From: Haloplasma contractile
GTDB taxonomy: Bacteria; Bacillota_I; Bacilli_A; Haloplasmatales; Haloplasmataceae
Length of the DNA: 64,000 nucleotides
Reading direction: 5' to 3'
Assembly: GCA_016841945.1 (NCBI GenBank)
Contig: JAENYC010000009.1
Span: 1-64,000, forward strand
Below are positions 44,767-53,855 of the stretch, piece after piece. The position numbers and the translations under genes are program-made. Every line of letters starts with the position of its first letter. Positions within the stretch are counted from its first letter, which is position 1. The notes under the pieces were generated by a model. The model was not told where the DNA came from, ran no database searches, and was given only the letters and a program-made list of their open reading frames with translations.

Positions 44767-46633
44767 CTTTATTCTCACCTTTTATTTTTTTAATGAATGA
44801 TAAGATGGATGCTTCATCTAATTTTAAATCTTGATAAATAAGCGTTCTATCTCCTTGTTCAACAAATTGATCATCTATCGCTAAGCTATAAATATGATGG
44901 GTATTTAACCCTTTAGATTGAGCATATTCTAAAATGGCACTGTTTAAACCACCAATTTTAACCACTTCTTCAAATACAATGATCGGTTTTTGTGTCTTTA
45001 GCAACTCCTCTAACATATCTTGATCGAGTGGTTTTATAAATCTTGCATTAATAATCGTAGCATTTAATTGATTATTTTCACATAAATCCATTAAATAAAA
45101 GACACTTGGACCATACGTGATAAATATTAGTTCAGTTCCTTCTCTTTCTTTTGTCCAAGAACCAATTTCTAAGTTTTCAAACACATGACGATTAATATCA
45201 CCCATGATGGTATTACCTCTTGGATAACGAATAAAAGAAAGTTTTTTATTTTTAAACGCGGTAAATAATAAATTATAGGCTTCTTTTGCATCTTTTGGCA
45301 TCATGACCATGGTATTTGGAATATGGCGTAAAAATGCTACATCAAATATACCTTGATGAGTATCCCCATCACCATCTACCAATCCTGCACGGTCAACACC
45401 GACAACAACTGGTAAATTCTGTCTTGCCAAATCATGACTTACTTGATCATAAGCCCGTTGTAAAAAGGTTGAATATATCGCAACAAATGGTTTCATATTA
45501 TTTTTTGCAAGACCACCAGCAAAGGTAATGGCGTGTTGTTCAGCAATCCCAACATCTATTAAGCGATCAGGAAAAGATTTCTCAAAAATCTGAAGTGCTG
45601 AACCATTTTTCATCGCTGGTGTAATGGCCACAATTTTATCGTCATCTTTTGCAAGCCGTGTAACCGCCTCACTTATTATACTACTCCAACTTTTTAATTT
45701 TTCTTTATTTTCTTTGATAGATTTTCCTGATGAAATATCAAATGGTGAAACACCATGCCATAATCCTTCAGTATCTTCCTCAGCATAAGGGTAACCCTTT
45801 CCTTTTTGAGTGATAGCATGGATAAGGACTGGTTTATCAATCGCTTTAACATTATTAAATGTATGAATTAAGGTTGGCAAATCATGTCCATCTATCGGTC
45901 CATAATATTCAAATCCCATTTCTTCAAATATATTGTTTTGTAAGAAAAAAGATTTGATTCCATCACGAACCCTCTTGGCTAAATTAAACATGTGTTTTTC
46001 TTTATTAATCACGTTTAAATAAATATTTTTTGCCTTATTATATTTACGACTTAAACGCATTTTATTTAACATATTGGTCATAGCACCAACATTTCTCGAA
46101 ATTGACATTTTATTATCATTTAATATCACAATCACTTTCTTATTCGATTGTCCTAAATGATTTAGTGCTTCATAGGCCATCCCACCTGTTAATGAACCAT
46201 CACCAATCATCGCAACCACATGATATTTCTCATTTAAATAATCTCTTGCATAAACAAAACCTGCGGCAGCTGATATAGATGTAGAACTATGACCTGTTTC
46301 CCATATATCATGTACACTTTCACTACTCTTTGGATATCCACATAATCCTTTATATTTTCTTAACTTATCAAAGTATTTCGCTCTCCCAGTTAAGATTTTA
46401 TGGGTGTATGCTTGATGACCGACATCAAAAATTATTTTATCATAGGGACTACTAAATACTCTATGCATAGCAACAGTTAGCTCAACGACACCCAAATTAG
46501 GTGCCAAATGCCCTCCTGTTTTAGAAACACTTTCGATTAAAAAGGTGCGAATTTCATCGCACAATTCTTTTAATTGTTCGATTGACATAGAAGATAAAAA
46601 TTCTGGATTCTTAATTTCATATAATTTCTGCAT
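44759..46633 (-). CDS. dxs: 1-deoxy-D-xylulose-5-phosphate synthase
   Basis: 624 residues. Condenses pyruvate and glyceraldehyde 3-phosphate, the first step of the MEP isoprenoid pathway. Thiamine-diphosphate motif GDGSLTGGMAYEALN with its distal Asn; second-domain block GVDRAGLVDGDGDTHQG. I place the start at ATG 46633 (MQKLYEIKNPEFL), which aligns with the usual N-terminus; upstream codons overlap ispA and would add an atypical tail. ispG lies elsewhere in this window. Confidence 0.95.
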   Translation of the reverse strand: MQKLYEIKNPEFLSSMSIEQLKELCDEIRTFLIESVSKTGGHLAPNLGVVELTVAMHRVFSSPYDKIIFDVGHQAYTHKILTGRAKYFDKLRKYKGLCGYPKSSESVHDIWETGHSSTSISAAAGFVYARDYLNEKYHVVAMIGDGSLTGGMAYEALNHLGQSNKKVIVILNDNKMSISRNVGAMTNMLNKMRLSRKYNKAKNIYLNVINKEKHMFNLAKRVRDGIKSFFLQNNIFEEMGFEYYGPIDGHDLPTLIHTFNNVKAIDKPVLIHAITQKGKGYPYAEEDTEGLWHGVSPFDISSGKSIKENKEKLKSWSSIISEAVTRLAKDDDKIVAITPAMKNGSALQIFEKSFPDRLIDVGIAEQHAITFAGGLAKNNMKPFVAIYSTFLQRAYDQVSHDLARQNLPVVVGVDRAGLVDGDGDTHQGIFDVAFLRHIPNTMVMMPKDAKEAYNLLFTAFKNKKLSFIRYPRGNTIMGDINRHVFENLEIGSWTKEREGTELIFITYGPSVFYLMDLCENNQLNATIINARFIKPLDQDMLEELLKTQKPIIVFEEVVKIGGLNSAILEYAQSKGLNTHHIYSLAIDDQFVEQGDRTLIYQDLKLDEASILSFIKKIKGENKDA

Positions 46634-46658
46634 CGTATCACTTCTTCCCGACATAAAT

Positions 46659-47537
46659 TTATTTATTTCTTTCAACAATTAATTGAAAAATATTTCTTAA
46701 AATACTTTCTTGAATCCCTAAACTAGTGATGTAATCTAGTGCTTTTTGATAGTGATTTAAAAGTTCCCGATTAGATTGTTCTAATCCTAATAAACTGACA
46801 TAAGTTGTTTTATGATTTTTTTCATCACTATTATTAGGTTTCCCCATTAATGTTTTATTACCAACTACATCTAAGATATCATCTTTAACTTGAAAGGCAA
46901 TTCCAATATGATAACTTGCTTTTTTTAGAGTATCTAAGATTTTATCATTTTGATTGGCAATAATTGCTCCACCTATTAAAGCAAATTCTATCAATTTTCC
47001 AGTTTTATGATAATTAATATGCATTAATTTTTCAATCATTTTACGTTTAGTTTCATTTTCAATATCTAACTGTTGTCCACCTATCATTCCATTTGCACCA
47101 CTGCACATTGATAATAAGTTAACGAGTTTAACTTTCACATCATTTTTTAGCCAATTATCACATGAAATTAATTGAAAACTGTCGACCAACAAACTATCTC
47201 CAGCCAAAATAGCTGTCGCTTCACCAAACACTTTATGATTCGTTAATTTCCCTCTTCTATAATCATCATTATCCATAGAAGGTAAATCATCATGGATTAA
47301 AGATGAGGTATGAATTAATTCTAATGCAGCTGCTGTATTTATCCCTTTATGAACATCTTCGGAAAAAGCATCTATTGTGGCTAAGAGTAATAAGGGTCGA
47401 ATTCTTTTCCCACCAGCAGTGTAAGAATATTTCATGGCTTCTTTCAATGTGTCTGCGATATCTAGTTTCTCTATAAAAGATAAACACATCTTATTAACAA
47501 GATGTAAATACTTATCACGAAAGCACTTTAAGTCCAT
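46659..47537 (-). CDS. ispA: Farnesyl/geranylgeranyl diphosphate synthase
   Basis: 292 residues. A short-chain trans-prenyltransferase. First aspartate-rich motif IHDDLPSMDNDDYRRG, second FQVKDDILDV, both complete. It extends IPP/DMAPP made by the MEP pathway, next to dxs. Start at ATG 47537 with AGGAG six bases upstream. Product chain length is assigned by analogy with YqiD/IspA at this position. Confidence 0.93.
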   Translation of the reverse strand: MDLKCFRDKYLHLVNKMCLSFIEKLDIADTLKEAMKYSYTAGGKRIRPLLLLATIDAFSEDVHKGINTAAALELIHTSSLIHDDLPSMDNDDYRRGKLTNHKVFGEATAILAGDSLLVDSFQLISCDNWLKNDVKVKLVNLLSMCSGANGMIGGQQLDIENETKRKMIEKLMHINYHKTGKLIEFALIGGAIIANQNDKILDTLKKASYHIGIAFQVKDDILDVVGNKTLMGKPNNSDEKNHKTTYVSLLGLEQSNRELLNHYQKALDYITSLGIQESILRNIFQLIVERNK

Positions 47538-47538
47538 A

Positions 47539-47736
47539 TTATTCTCCTGTTTTCTCACCATTTATTTTTACGACTAGTTTTTCAGCTTCTTGTAATTTTT
47601 CATAACAATAACCATATAAATCTAATCCACGTTGATATAGTTTTATACTCTCATCTAAATTAATGACACCAGATTCTAATTTTTTCACCACTTCTTCTAA
47701 CTCTTCCATGGCTTTTTCAAACGTCATATCACTCAT
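47539..47736 (-). CDS. xseB: Exodeoxyribonuclease VII small subunit
   Basis: 65 residues with the family signature MTFEKAMEELEEVVKKLESG and LDESIKLYQRGLDLY. Its helices bind the large subunit. Overlaps the xseA end by eight bases. Confidence 0.93.
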   Translation of the reverse strand: MSDMTFEKAMEELEEVVKKLESGVINLDESIKLYQRGLDLYGYCYEKLQEAEKLVVKINGEKTGE

Positions 47737-49006
47737 ATTTCGTCACCTCTTTATTTTTAACCTCACAATGTATCAACCCATCTTTTAAATAAACCTTTAC
47801 AACGTCTTCAATCCTCACCTCATCAATACTACTAATCGGTTGTTCTCCCTTTTTAACAATTGAATAACCTTTATGTAATATAGAGAGTGGATTAACGAGT
47901 TCCAATTTATTAATAAGTTGAGTAAATTTGTTGTTTAATCGCGTATAGTTTTTATCAAAATAATAGTCAAGTTTATTTTTATTTGTTTCTAATTTTTGAT
48001 ATTCATTTATTAATAAAGATTTAGGATTATTTTTTTCTAAAATAGCGAACAATTTGTCCAATTTAAAGTAATGTTGTTCATAGAGTCGACTTGGATTTAT
48101 AAAGACATAACTATTTTTTAACTTGTTTAAGCTTTGTTGATGATTTTTAAGCATATTGTTAATCACTTGTTGTAATCTATTATGATATTGATTGAGTTGT
48201 ATCATTAAATCTCGTTTATTAGGAACAACTAATTCTCCTGCAGCAGTTGGCGTCGCAGCTCTCATATCAGCCACAAAATCACTGATGGTAAAATCTGTTT
48301 CATGACCCACTGCAGATATGATTGGTATATCAGATTGATAAATGGCATAGGCGACATCTTCTTCATTAAAACACCATAAATCTTCAATAGAACCGCCACC
48401 GCGTCCTAAAATAATGACTTCAACATCTTTATCACGATTTGCTTTCTGAATTGAATGAATGATATCATCTTTCGCTTTCACACCTTGTACAAGGGTTGGA
48501 TAGACAATTACTTCACATAGAGGATATCTTCTTTCAATGGTCGTTGTGATATCACGAATTGCAGCACCTGTGTTAGATGTAATAACACCAATTTTATTTG
48601 GAAATTTAGGAATTGGTAGTTTATGCATTCGATCAAAAAGTCCTTCTTTTTGAAGTCTTTCTTTTAATTGTTCAAATCGAACATACAATTCACCTAATCC
48701 ATCTAAAATAATGTTGGTTACGTAAACTTGATATGAACCACCCTGTAAATATAAAGAGACATAGCCCTCAATGATGACATTCATGCCGTCTTCACATTGA
48801 AATGAAATATTTTTTGCATGCTTAGAAAACATCACAGCGCTAATTTGCGATGTTTCATCTTTTAATGTGAAATAAAAATGACCTTTACTATGGTGTTTAA
48901 AATTTGAAATCTCACCTTTAATCAAAATATTTTGTAAATTAACGTCATTATCAAAACAATACTTTAAATACTTATTTAAAGCCGTCACGGTTAAAGGTTC
49001 ATTCAT
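47729..49006 (-). CDS. xseA: Exodeoxyribonuclease VII large subunit
   Basis: 425 residues. N-terminal OB fold (about 5-100, ILIKGEISNFKHHSKGHFYF), then the nuclease domain with GVITSNTGAAIRDI, GRGGGSIEDLW and GHETDFTISDFVAD, and a coiled-coil (about 280-375) for XseB binding. Degrades single-stranded DNA from both ends. In Bacillus folD lies between this gene and nusB; here it does not. Confidence 0.95.
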   Translation of the reverse strand: MNEPLTVTALNKYLKYCFDNDVNLQNILIKGEISNFKHHSKGHFYFTLKDETSQISAVMFSKHAKNISFQCEDGMNVIIEGYVSLYLQGGSYQVYVTNIILDGLGELYVRFEQLKERLQKEGLFDRMHKLPIPKFPNKIGVITSNTGAAIRDITTTIERRYPLCEVIVYPTLVQGVKAKDDIIHSIQKANRDKDVEVIILGRGGGSIEDLWCFNEEDVAYAIYQSDIPIISAVGHETDFTISDFVADMRAATPTAAGELVVPNKRDLMIQLNQYHNRLQQVINNMLKNHQQSLNKLKNSYVFINPSRLYEQHYFKLDKLFAILEKNNPKSLLINEYQKLETNKNKLDYYFDKNYTRLNNKFTQLINKLELVNPLSILHKGYSIVKKGEQPISSIDEVRIEDVVKVYLKDGLIHCEVKNKEVTKYE

Positions 49007-49021
49007 TTATATCAACTACTT

Positions 49022-49435
49022 TCAAGCCTTAATACTCACTCTGATCTTATCTAGTACACTATTATTAAATGCAGATGCTTTACGATCACCTAAATCAATG
49101 TATTTTTTAGTGATTTCAACTGCCTCATTAATAATTACTTCATGAGGAATGTCTTTTTTAAATAACAACTCATAAGTCGCAAAGCGAATAATGGATAAAT
49201 CTAAATAAGATAATCTCTCAATCTTATAATTTTCTAAATTAAAAGAGATGGTTTCATCTATTTTTTCTTTGTGGTCTAAAACACCATTTATGCTTTCAAA
49301 AATATAGTCAGTTGCCTTTAACTCATATTGAGATTGAGTAAGGACATAATGTACGGTATCATAAACATCATTATTTGATAACTCCATACTATATAACGAT
49401 AAAATAATTATTTCTCGTTCTTTTTTTCGGCTCAA
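49022..49435 (-). CDS. nusB: Transcription antitermination factor NusB
   Basis: 137 residues, all helical. SRKKEREIIILSLYSME at the N-terminus and YLDLSIIRFATYELLF, DIPHEVIINEAVEITKKY match NusB, which joins S10 on boxA RNA to promote rRNA antitermination. Start probably TTG at 49435, following AGGTGAT; a GTG nine bases earlier is possible. Confidence 0.9.
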   Translation of the reverse strand: MSRKKEREIIILSLYSMELSNNDVYDTVHYVLTQSQYELKATDYIFESINGVLDHKEKIDETISFNLENYKIERLSYLDLSIIRFATYELLFKKDIPHEVIINEAVEITKKYIDLGDRKASAFNNSVLDKIRVSIKA

Positions 49436-49495
49436 TTTTATCACCTATATTCTAAAAAATATCATTATTATTATATCACAATAATAAAAAATAAA

Positions 49496-49517
49496 AAACC
49501 ACTATTGTTAGTGGTTT
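49496..49517 (-). terminator. Terminator of asp23
   Basis: AAACCACT / AGTGGTTT with a 6-base loop, followed on the minus strand by TTTATTTTTTATTT. Overlaps the asp23 stop. Confidence 0.75.
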
Positions 49518-49881
49518 AAAAATTAATATTTACTACATGCACATAAACACGGGAAACTTCAAGAAAAGTCATATTGTAAATCGCTTGTTTTACATTCTCT
49601 TGAACTTTCTTTCCGACTTTATGAATTGAATCACCATATTTTACATCAATATACAAATCGATAACAATGCCATTTTTTACGATTTCGGCATTAACTCCGC
49701 TACGATGATTGCGATTAAAAGCATCAGTGACAACTTTTGTTATTTTATCATGCATTGATGCAACCCCATCTACTTCTAATGCGGAATTAGAAGCGATGAC
49801 TTCTAATACTTTTAGATTAACATTGATATTTCCGTATTTGGGTTGGTTATTTATATCTAACTGAATATATTTTACTTCCAT
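49516..49881 (-). CDS. Asp23/Gls24-family envelope stress protein (YqhY-like)
   Basis: 121 residues. The Asp23 domain is seen in VLEVIASNSALEVDGVASM and YGDSIHKVGKKVQENVKQAI. The Bacillus counterpart YqhY, at the same locus next to accBC, affects acetyl-CoA carboxylase activity; here accBC is missing from the locus. ATG 49881 chosen for GGAGGG seven bases upstream. Confidence 0.9.
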   Translation of the reverse strand: MEVKYIQLDINNQPKYGNINVNLKVLEVIASNSALEVDGVASMHDKITKVVTDAFNRNHRSGVNAEIVKNGIVIDLYIDVKYGDSIHKVGKKVQENVKQAIYNMTFLEVSRVYVHVVNINF

Positions 49882-49954
49882 TGGTATCCCTCCTGCATTA
49901 ATATTATTATATATCAACAGGCGGAGTTAATGCAAGTTTCTCTTTAATATTTGT

Positions 49955-50452
49955 TTAATTTACATCGATTATTGAGAATTGTACGATGACATTTGTATCA
50001 GCGCCAAATTGACTTTTTGCCATTAAGATGATTTGATTCACTTCTTCTAATGTCAAATTATCAACATATACTGACACATTTACTTCAGAATCAGATGCTC
50101 TTACAAAAACATCGTCATATCCAATGTTCATGATTTGTGTTTCAAGTATGCCCTCATTTTGTGCTAAGGTTTGAATCTTTTGAATGGTTTCAATCGCTAC
50201 ATTTTTATCTTCTACACTTACATTAGTTGAAGCTAAAACACCTTGTAAAGTAGTGATCATTGTTTGTCTGCTATCATTTAACTCTTGACGTAACTGCTCA
50301 AATTCTTCGGATTTATTTATTGTTTCATTAACATCAGAAGTCGTCGTTGTACCTTGTTCATTAGGTTTGTTATCAGGAAGCGCAAAATAATAAATTGACA
50401 GCATCACTATCATCACAACCATGAAAATCGTAACTTTACCTTGTGGTTTCAT
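49955..50452 (-). CDS. spoIIIAH: Stage III sporulation protein AH
   Basis: 165 residues. An N-terminal anchor (about 7-24), an acidic/Thr linker, then the ring-building YscJ/FliF-like domain near the C-terminus (about 90-160: NVAIETIQKIQTLAQNEGIL, VSVYVDNLTLEEVNQIILMA). In Bacillus SpoIIIAH in the mother-cell membrane meets SpoIIQ to form the feeding channel. Here it stands alone between efp and asp23; spoIIIAA-AG are not beside it. Confidence 0.88.
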   Translation of the reverse strand: MKPQGKVTIFMVVMIVMLSIYYFALPDNKPNEQGTTTTSDVNETINKSEEFEQLRQELNDSRQTMITTLQGVLASTNVSVEDKNVAIETIQKIQTLAQNEGILETQIMNIGYDDVFVRASDSEVNVSVYVDNLTLEEVNQIILMAKSQFGADTNVIVQFSIIDVN

Positions 50453-50679
50453 AAAAATAATAACCTCCTCTAAATATCTCTATTTAAAAATATGATTTTT
50501 AAATTAAAAATAATACTAATATTTACACTTTCTTCAAAAAAAATAATCTTTTTGCTAAGAAAAGTGAAAATATGGTTAAAAATTCAACATTAGTACTATT
50601 TTCTTCCTAGGCTATTACTAATATAATGAAACAAAAGGTAAAAAAATAACTAAAATCATCAATTTTTTTTAAAAATTAA

Positions 50680-50705
50680 AAAAACCTATGTAGAAATAGG
50701 TTTTT
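50680..50705 (-). terminator. Terminator of efp
   Basis: AAAAACCTA / TAGGTTTTT with an 8-base loop; long T-run on the minus strand. Confidence 0.8.
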
Positions 50706-50709
50706 CATC

Positions 50710-51270
50710 TTATTTTGCACGAGAAACATATTTGCCATCTGCTGTTGAAATGATGACTTGTTCTCCATTTTCTATAAAAAGTGGGACTTGAACGCTTAAT
50801 CCTGTTTGAAGCACAGCGTTTTTTGTCGCGTTTTGTGCTGTATCTCCTTTAACCGCAGGTTCGCATTCTATAATTTCTAAAACCACTTTATCTGGTAGTT
50901 CAATTCCTAGTATTTCTGTTTCATACATGACAACCTTTACTTCAAGACCTTCATAAATAAAATTCGCTTCGTTTTCTAATTGTTCTAAAGGAATTTCGAT
51001 TTGTTCAAAGGTATCATTATTCATAAACACATAGAAAGTACCACTATTATATAAATACTGCATTGATTGTTTTTCTATATGTGCAGGTTTAAACTTTTCT
51101 GAGGAATTAACTGTTAAATCAACAACACTGCCTGTGCGCAAATTTCTTAATTTTAAACGAACAAACGCAGCACTACGAGCTGATTTAACATGTTGATAGT
51201 CCAAAACAGAAAAAATACTATCATTATGTTCTATTGTCATACCAGTTCTTAAGTCACTACATGTAATCAT
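50710..51270 (-). CDS. efp: Translation elongation factor P
   Basis: 186 residues in three domains (KOW-like 1-63, OB 65-127, C-terminal OB 128-186). Rescues ribosomes at polyproline stretches. C-terminal signature KNAVLQTGLSVQVPLFI is typical. The loop that reaches the peptidyl-transferase centre reads HVKSARSAAF, so residue 32 is Arg rather than the Lys of Bacillus EF-P (PGKGAA). Start at ATG 51270 with GGAGG seven bases upstream. Confidence 0.93.
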   Translation of the reverse strand: MITCSDLRTGMTIEHNDSIFSVLDYQHVKSARSAAFVRLKLRNLRTGSVVDLTVNSSEKFKPAHIEKQSMQYLYNSGTFYVFMNNDTFEQIEIPLEQLENEANFIYEGLEVKVVMYETEILGIELPDKVVLEIIECEPAVKGDTAQNATKNAVLQTGLSVQVPLFIENGEQVIISTADGKYVSRAK

Positions 51271-51327
51271 ATTAAAACCTCCTATTTTCATTACCATTCA
51301 TATTATATAAAAAAAATACACGTTTGT

Positions 51328-51765
51328 CTATCTCTTGCGCATTTCCAATATATATTTAATCGCTTCAATATAGCCATCTAACCCTTTACCTATGATGGTA
51401 TAATCACATACATCCTCTATCACACTCTCTTTTCTAAAAGCTTCTCTCTCTTTAATATTGGATATATGAACCTCTACTTTTAAGCATTTTACTATTTCTA
51501 AAGCATCACGTATCGCATAAGAATAATGAGTAAAAGCACCGGGATTAATAATTAAAGCATCATATTGATCTAAAAAAACATCATGAATGGCTTCAATCAC
51601 CTCACCTTCATAATTACTTACCATAAAATCATAATCTATTTTGTTATTAATACAGAAATGAGCAATCATATTTTCTAAATCCTGTATGGTTTTATTCCCA
51701 TAAATACTGATTTCACGTTTTCCTAATAGATTTAAATTAGCACCATTAATAATCTTAATTTTCAT
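51328..51765 (-). CDS. aroQ: Type II 3-dehydroquinate dehydratase
   Basis: 145 residues. Third step of the shikimate pathway. NGANLNLLGKRE with the catalytic Arg/Tyr region (IYG), INPGAFTHYSYAIRDAL and VEVHISNIKERE are all family signatures. GGAGG precedes the start. Together with aroK two genes downstream, aromatic amino-acid synthesis is present. Confidence 0.95.
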   Translation of the reverse strand: MKIKIINGANLNLLGKREISIYGNKTIQDLENMIAHFCINNKIDYDFMVSNYEGEVIEAIHDVFLDQYDALIINPGAFTHYSYAIRDALEIVKCLKVEVHISNIKEREAFRKESVIEDVCDYTIIGKGLDGYIEAIKYILEMRKR

Positions 51766-51888
51766 CTGCTTCCTCCAATTGCTTATTAATTAAATTTTAT
51801 AATAATTTCAGTAAAATGAAAAGTCCTGTATAATATAATTTTATTTTTTATTCAAACCATGATATAATTTATCCTGGAGGCGATAAAC

Positions 51889-52266
51889 ATGCAATGGTAT
51901 CATTATACACTAATAGGTGTCATAATATTTTTAATCACATTAGTGGTCATTTCCTATTTTCAAGCTAAAAAAGCGAGTTCAAAATTAGATGCAGAGACTT
52001 TTAAACAAAATATGAGAAAAGGTCAATTAATTGATGTTCGAACTAAACAAGAATTTAAATCGGGCCATATTAATGGAGCAAGAAATATAAGTGTAACAAC
52101 CATTGGTCGTGATTATCAAAAATTAAGAAAAGACCTACCCGTTTATATCTATTGCTCAACAGGTAGACGAAGTAGTCGTGCAGCAATCTATTTAACTTCA
52201 AAAGGCTTTAATGAAATTTATGAATTAGATAAAGGCTTAAAAAATTGGAATGATCCATTAAAATAA
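51889..52266 (+). CDS. Membrane-anchored rhodanese-domain protein (YqhL-like)
   Basis: 125 residues: an N-terminal helix (about 6-24) then a rhodanese domain with IDVRTKQEFKSGHINGARN and the active-site loop YCSTGRRSSRAA (catalytic Cys). Transfers sulfur to cyanide or other acceptors; physiological role unclear. A TATAAT at 51863-51868 and a GGAGG site precede it. Faces aroK convergently with a shared terminator. Confidence 0.88.
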   Translation: MQWYHYTLIGVIIFLITLVVISYFQAKKASSKLDAETFKQNMRKGQLIDVRTKQEFKSGHINGARNISVTTIGRDYQKLRKDLPVYIYCSTGRRSSRAAIYLTSKGFNEIYELDKGLKNWNDPLK

Positions 52267-52297
52267 AAACGATAGATAAATTTAGTCTATCGTTTTT
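52265..52297. terminator. Bidirectional terminator between rhodanese gene and aroK
   Basis: AAAAACGATAGA / TCTATCGTTTTT with a 9-base loop, overlapping the last codons of aroK. Confidence 0.9.
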
Positions 52298-52779
52298 ATT
52301 ATAATTCTATCACAAATAGATTCAATTGATAATCCATCACAAGATATCTCAATATCACAAACTTTATCATATAATGTTTTACGTGTATCAAATATATCTT
52401 TTAATGAACACTCGTTTAATAAGGGACGTTTATTTATCTCCTGTTGATTTAATCGATTCATTAATTCTTCAATCGATACCTTTATATAAATAATAATCCC
52501 ATTCTTTCTCATAAATTTGACGTTATCCTCATTTAATATGATGCCACCACCTGTTGCAATGATCGTACTTTGATTAAATGTCAGGTGTTGTAATACTATT
52601 GATTCTATTGCACGAAAATGAACCCAGCCAAATTGATTAATAATTTCTTTTACAGATAGATTGTGTTTTTTTTCTATTAGTTGATCGGTATCAACAAAAT
52701 CATAATCTAACTTTGATGAGAGTGTTTTTCCAATACTTGTTTTGCCACTTCCCATCATACCGATTAAAAATATGTTCAT
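52282..52779 (-). CDS. aroK: Shikimate kinase
   Basis: 165 residues. Walker A GMMGSGKTSIGK, the shikimate-binding DTDQLIEKK and FRAIES, the GGGI loop, and RPLL lid arginine in NKRPLLNE. Phosphorylates shikimate. At the end of the comG operon, immediately downstream of comGG, so probably transcribed with it. Confidence 0.93.
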   Translation of the reverse strand: MNIFLIGMMGSGKTSIGKTLSSKLDYDFVDTDQLIEKKHNLSVKEIINQFGWVHFRAIESIVLQHLTFNQSTIIATGGGIILNEDNVKFMRKNGIIIYIKVSIEELMNRLNQQEINKRPLLNECSLKDIFDTRKTLYDKVCDIEISCDGLSIESICDRIIIKTID

Positions 52780-52791
52780 ATTTATACTCCC

Positions 52792-53172
52792 TTACCTAAT
52801 TTCTATGGTTAGTTTATCTGAATCCACATCATATGTGATAATGCCAAATTCATCTATGTCTTCATGATTAATACGAAAACTAATCGTCCATTTGTTTATA
52901 GATGAATCATAATAATAAGTCAAATAGATAAAATCTTCATCATAATAAATGAGTTCTGTTTCATAATTTAACGCTTGATTTAAAATAATTTTTTCTTTAA
53001 TATGACTTTTAGCCCGTTCTTCTAAAATAAAAATATGATAATAATTATTTTTATCATTATAGTAGTTATTCGTGTTTAAACTACACAAAACGACAAAAAT
53101 GAACATGTTTAATACAAAGATGAACAGAAATAAAGCATAAGGAAGAAAGAAACCATGTTTATTATGACACAT
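52792..53172 (-). CDS. comGG: ComGG-like minor pseudopilin
   Basis: 126 residues. One N-terminal hydrophobic helix (about 8-30) preceded by KHG and no obvious E5, then a polar Tyr/Asp-rich domain. The assignment rests mainly on position as the last pseudopilin gene of the comG operon, overlapping comGF; sequence identity in this family is low. Confidence 0.65.
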   Translation of the reverse strand: MCHNKHGFFLPYALFLFIFVLNMFIFVVLCSLNTNNYYNDKNNYYHIFILEERAKSHIKEKIILNQALNYETELIYYDEDFIYLTYYYDSSINKWTISFRINHEDIDEFGIITYDVDSDKLTIEIR

Positions 53173-53593
53173 AAAAGATAACCTGTGTATAATATATTTG
53201 ATTCATTTGATTGATGATAGTAATTTCAATGTAGTAATTATTTAATATAAAGTTTATTTCTTTGATTCCATCTATTATCGCATAACTTGAGTTATTAATT
53301 TTCATCACGATGGCATTATTGTAAACATAGTATTGATAATGTTGTTGTCTATAATCATATTTTAAATAATTTGAACCTATTTCATATAGTGTTGCTTCTT
53401 TTAAATGATTTTCAATTCTTAATACGAGTGTTTCATAAGTTAAGGTATTATTATTTTTGATAATTTTACTATGAATATTTATATTATAAAATATTTGTTG
53501 ACATAAAACAAATAAATTTAAAAGGATAAATAAACAAAAAACAAGTTCTAAGTAACTAAAGCCAGACTTTTTCACAAACAGTTTTTCTTTCAT
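53162..53593 (-). CDS. comGF: ComGF-like minor pseudopilin
   Basis: 143 residues. A type IV prepilin leader: KKSG/FSYLELVFCLFIL, with cleavage after Gly and Glu at +5, then a hydrophobic helix and a beta-rich head. Overlaps comGE and comGG. Subunit of the DNA-uptake pseudopilus. Confidence 0.75.
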   Translation of the reverse strand: MKEKLFVKKSGFSYLELVFCLFILLNLFVLCQQIFYNINIHSKIIKNNNTLTYETLVLRIENHLKEATLYEIGSNYLKYDYRQQHYQYYVYNNAIVMKINNSSYAIIDGIKEINFILNNYYIEITIINQMNQIYYTQVIFYVS

Positions 53594-53855
53594 TTTTTAT
53601 ATCCCACCAATAGATACATAAAGTATTATTTTCTAAAATAATTTCATAATCTTCACTTGTTGTGAATGGTTTACCACTTTCTACTAATACTACATTAAGT
53701 GTTAATGTTTGTTTCATCTTATATGATAATTTATGATTTTCTAGTTGCATTATTAACTGATTCAAGGGCACTAAAAAGCTATAAATTAACGTGGTTAAAA
53801 TAACAAAACACAGCATTAATTCATAAAAAATATATCCTTTTTTACTATGTAACAT
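53556..53855 (-). CDS. comGE: ComGE-like minor pseudopilin
   Basis: 99 residues. Leader SKKG/YIFYELMLCFVIL with Glu at +5, then a short domain ending KVWL. I prefer ATG 53855, which gives a seven-residue leader; a GTG at 53876 is also possible. Overlaps comGD by 11 bases and comGF by 38. Confidence 0.7.
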   Translation of the reverse strand: MLHSKKGYIFYELMLCFVILTTLIYSFLVPLNQLIMQLENHKLSYKMKQTLTLNVVLVESGKPFTTSEDYEIILENNTLCIYWWDIKNERKTVCEKVWL

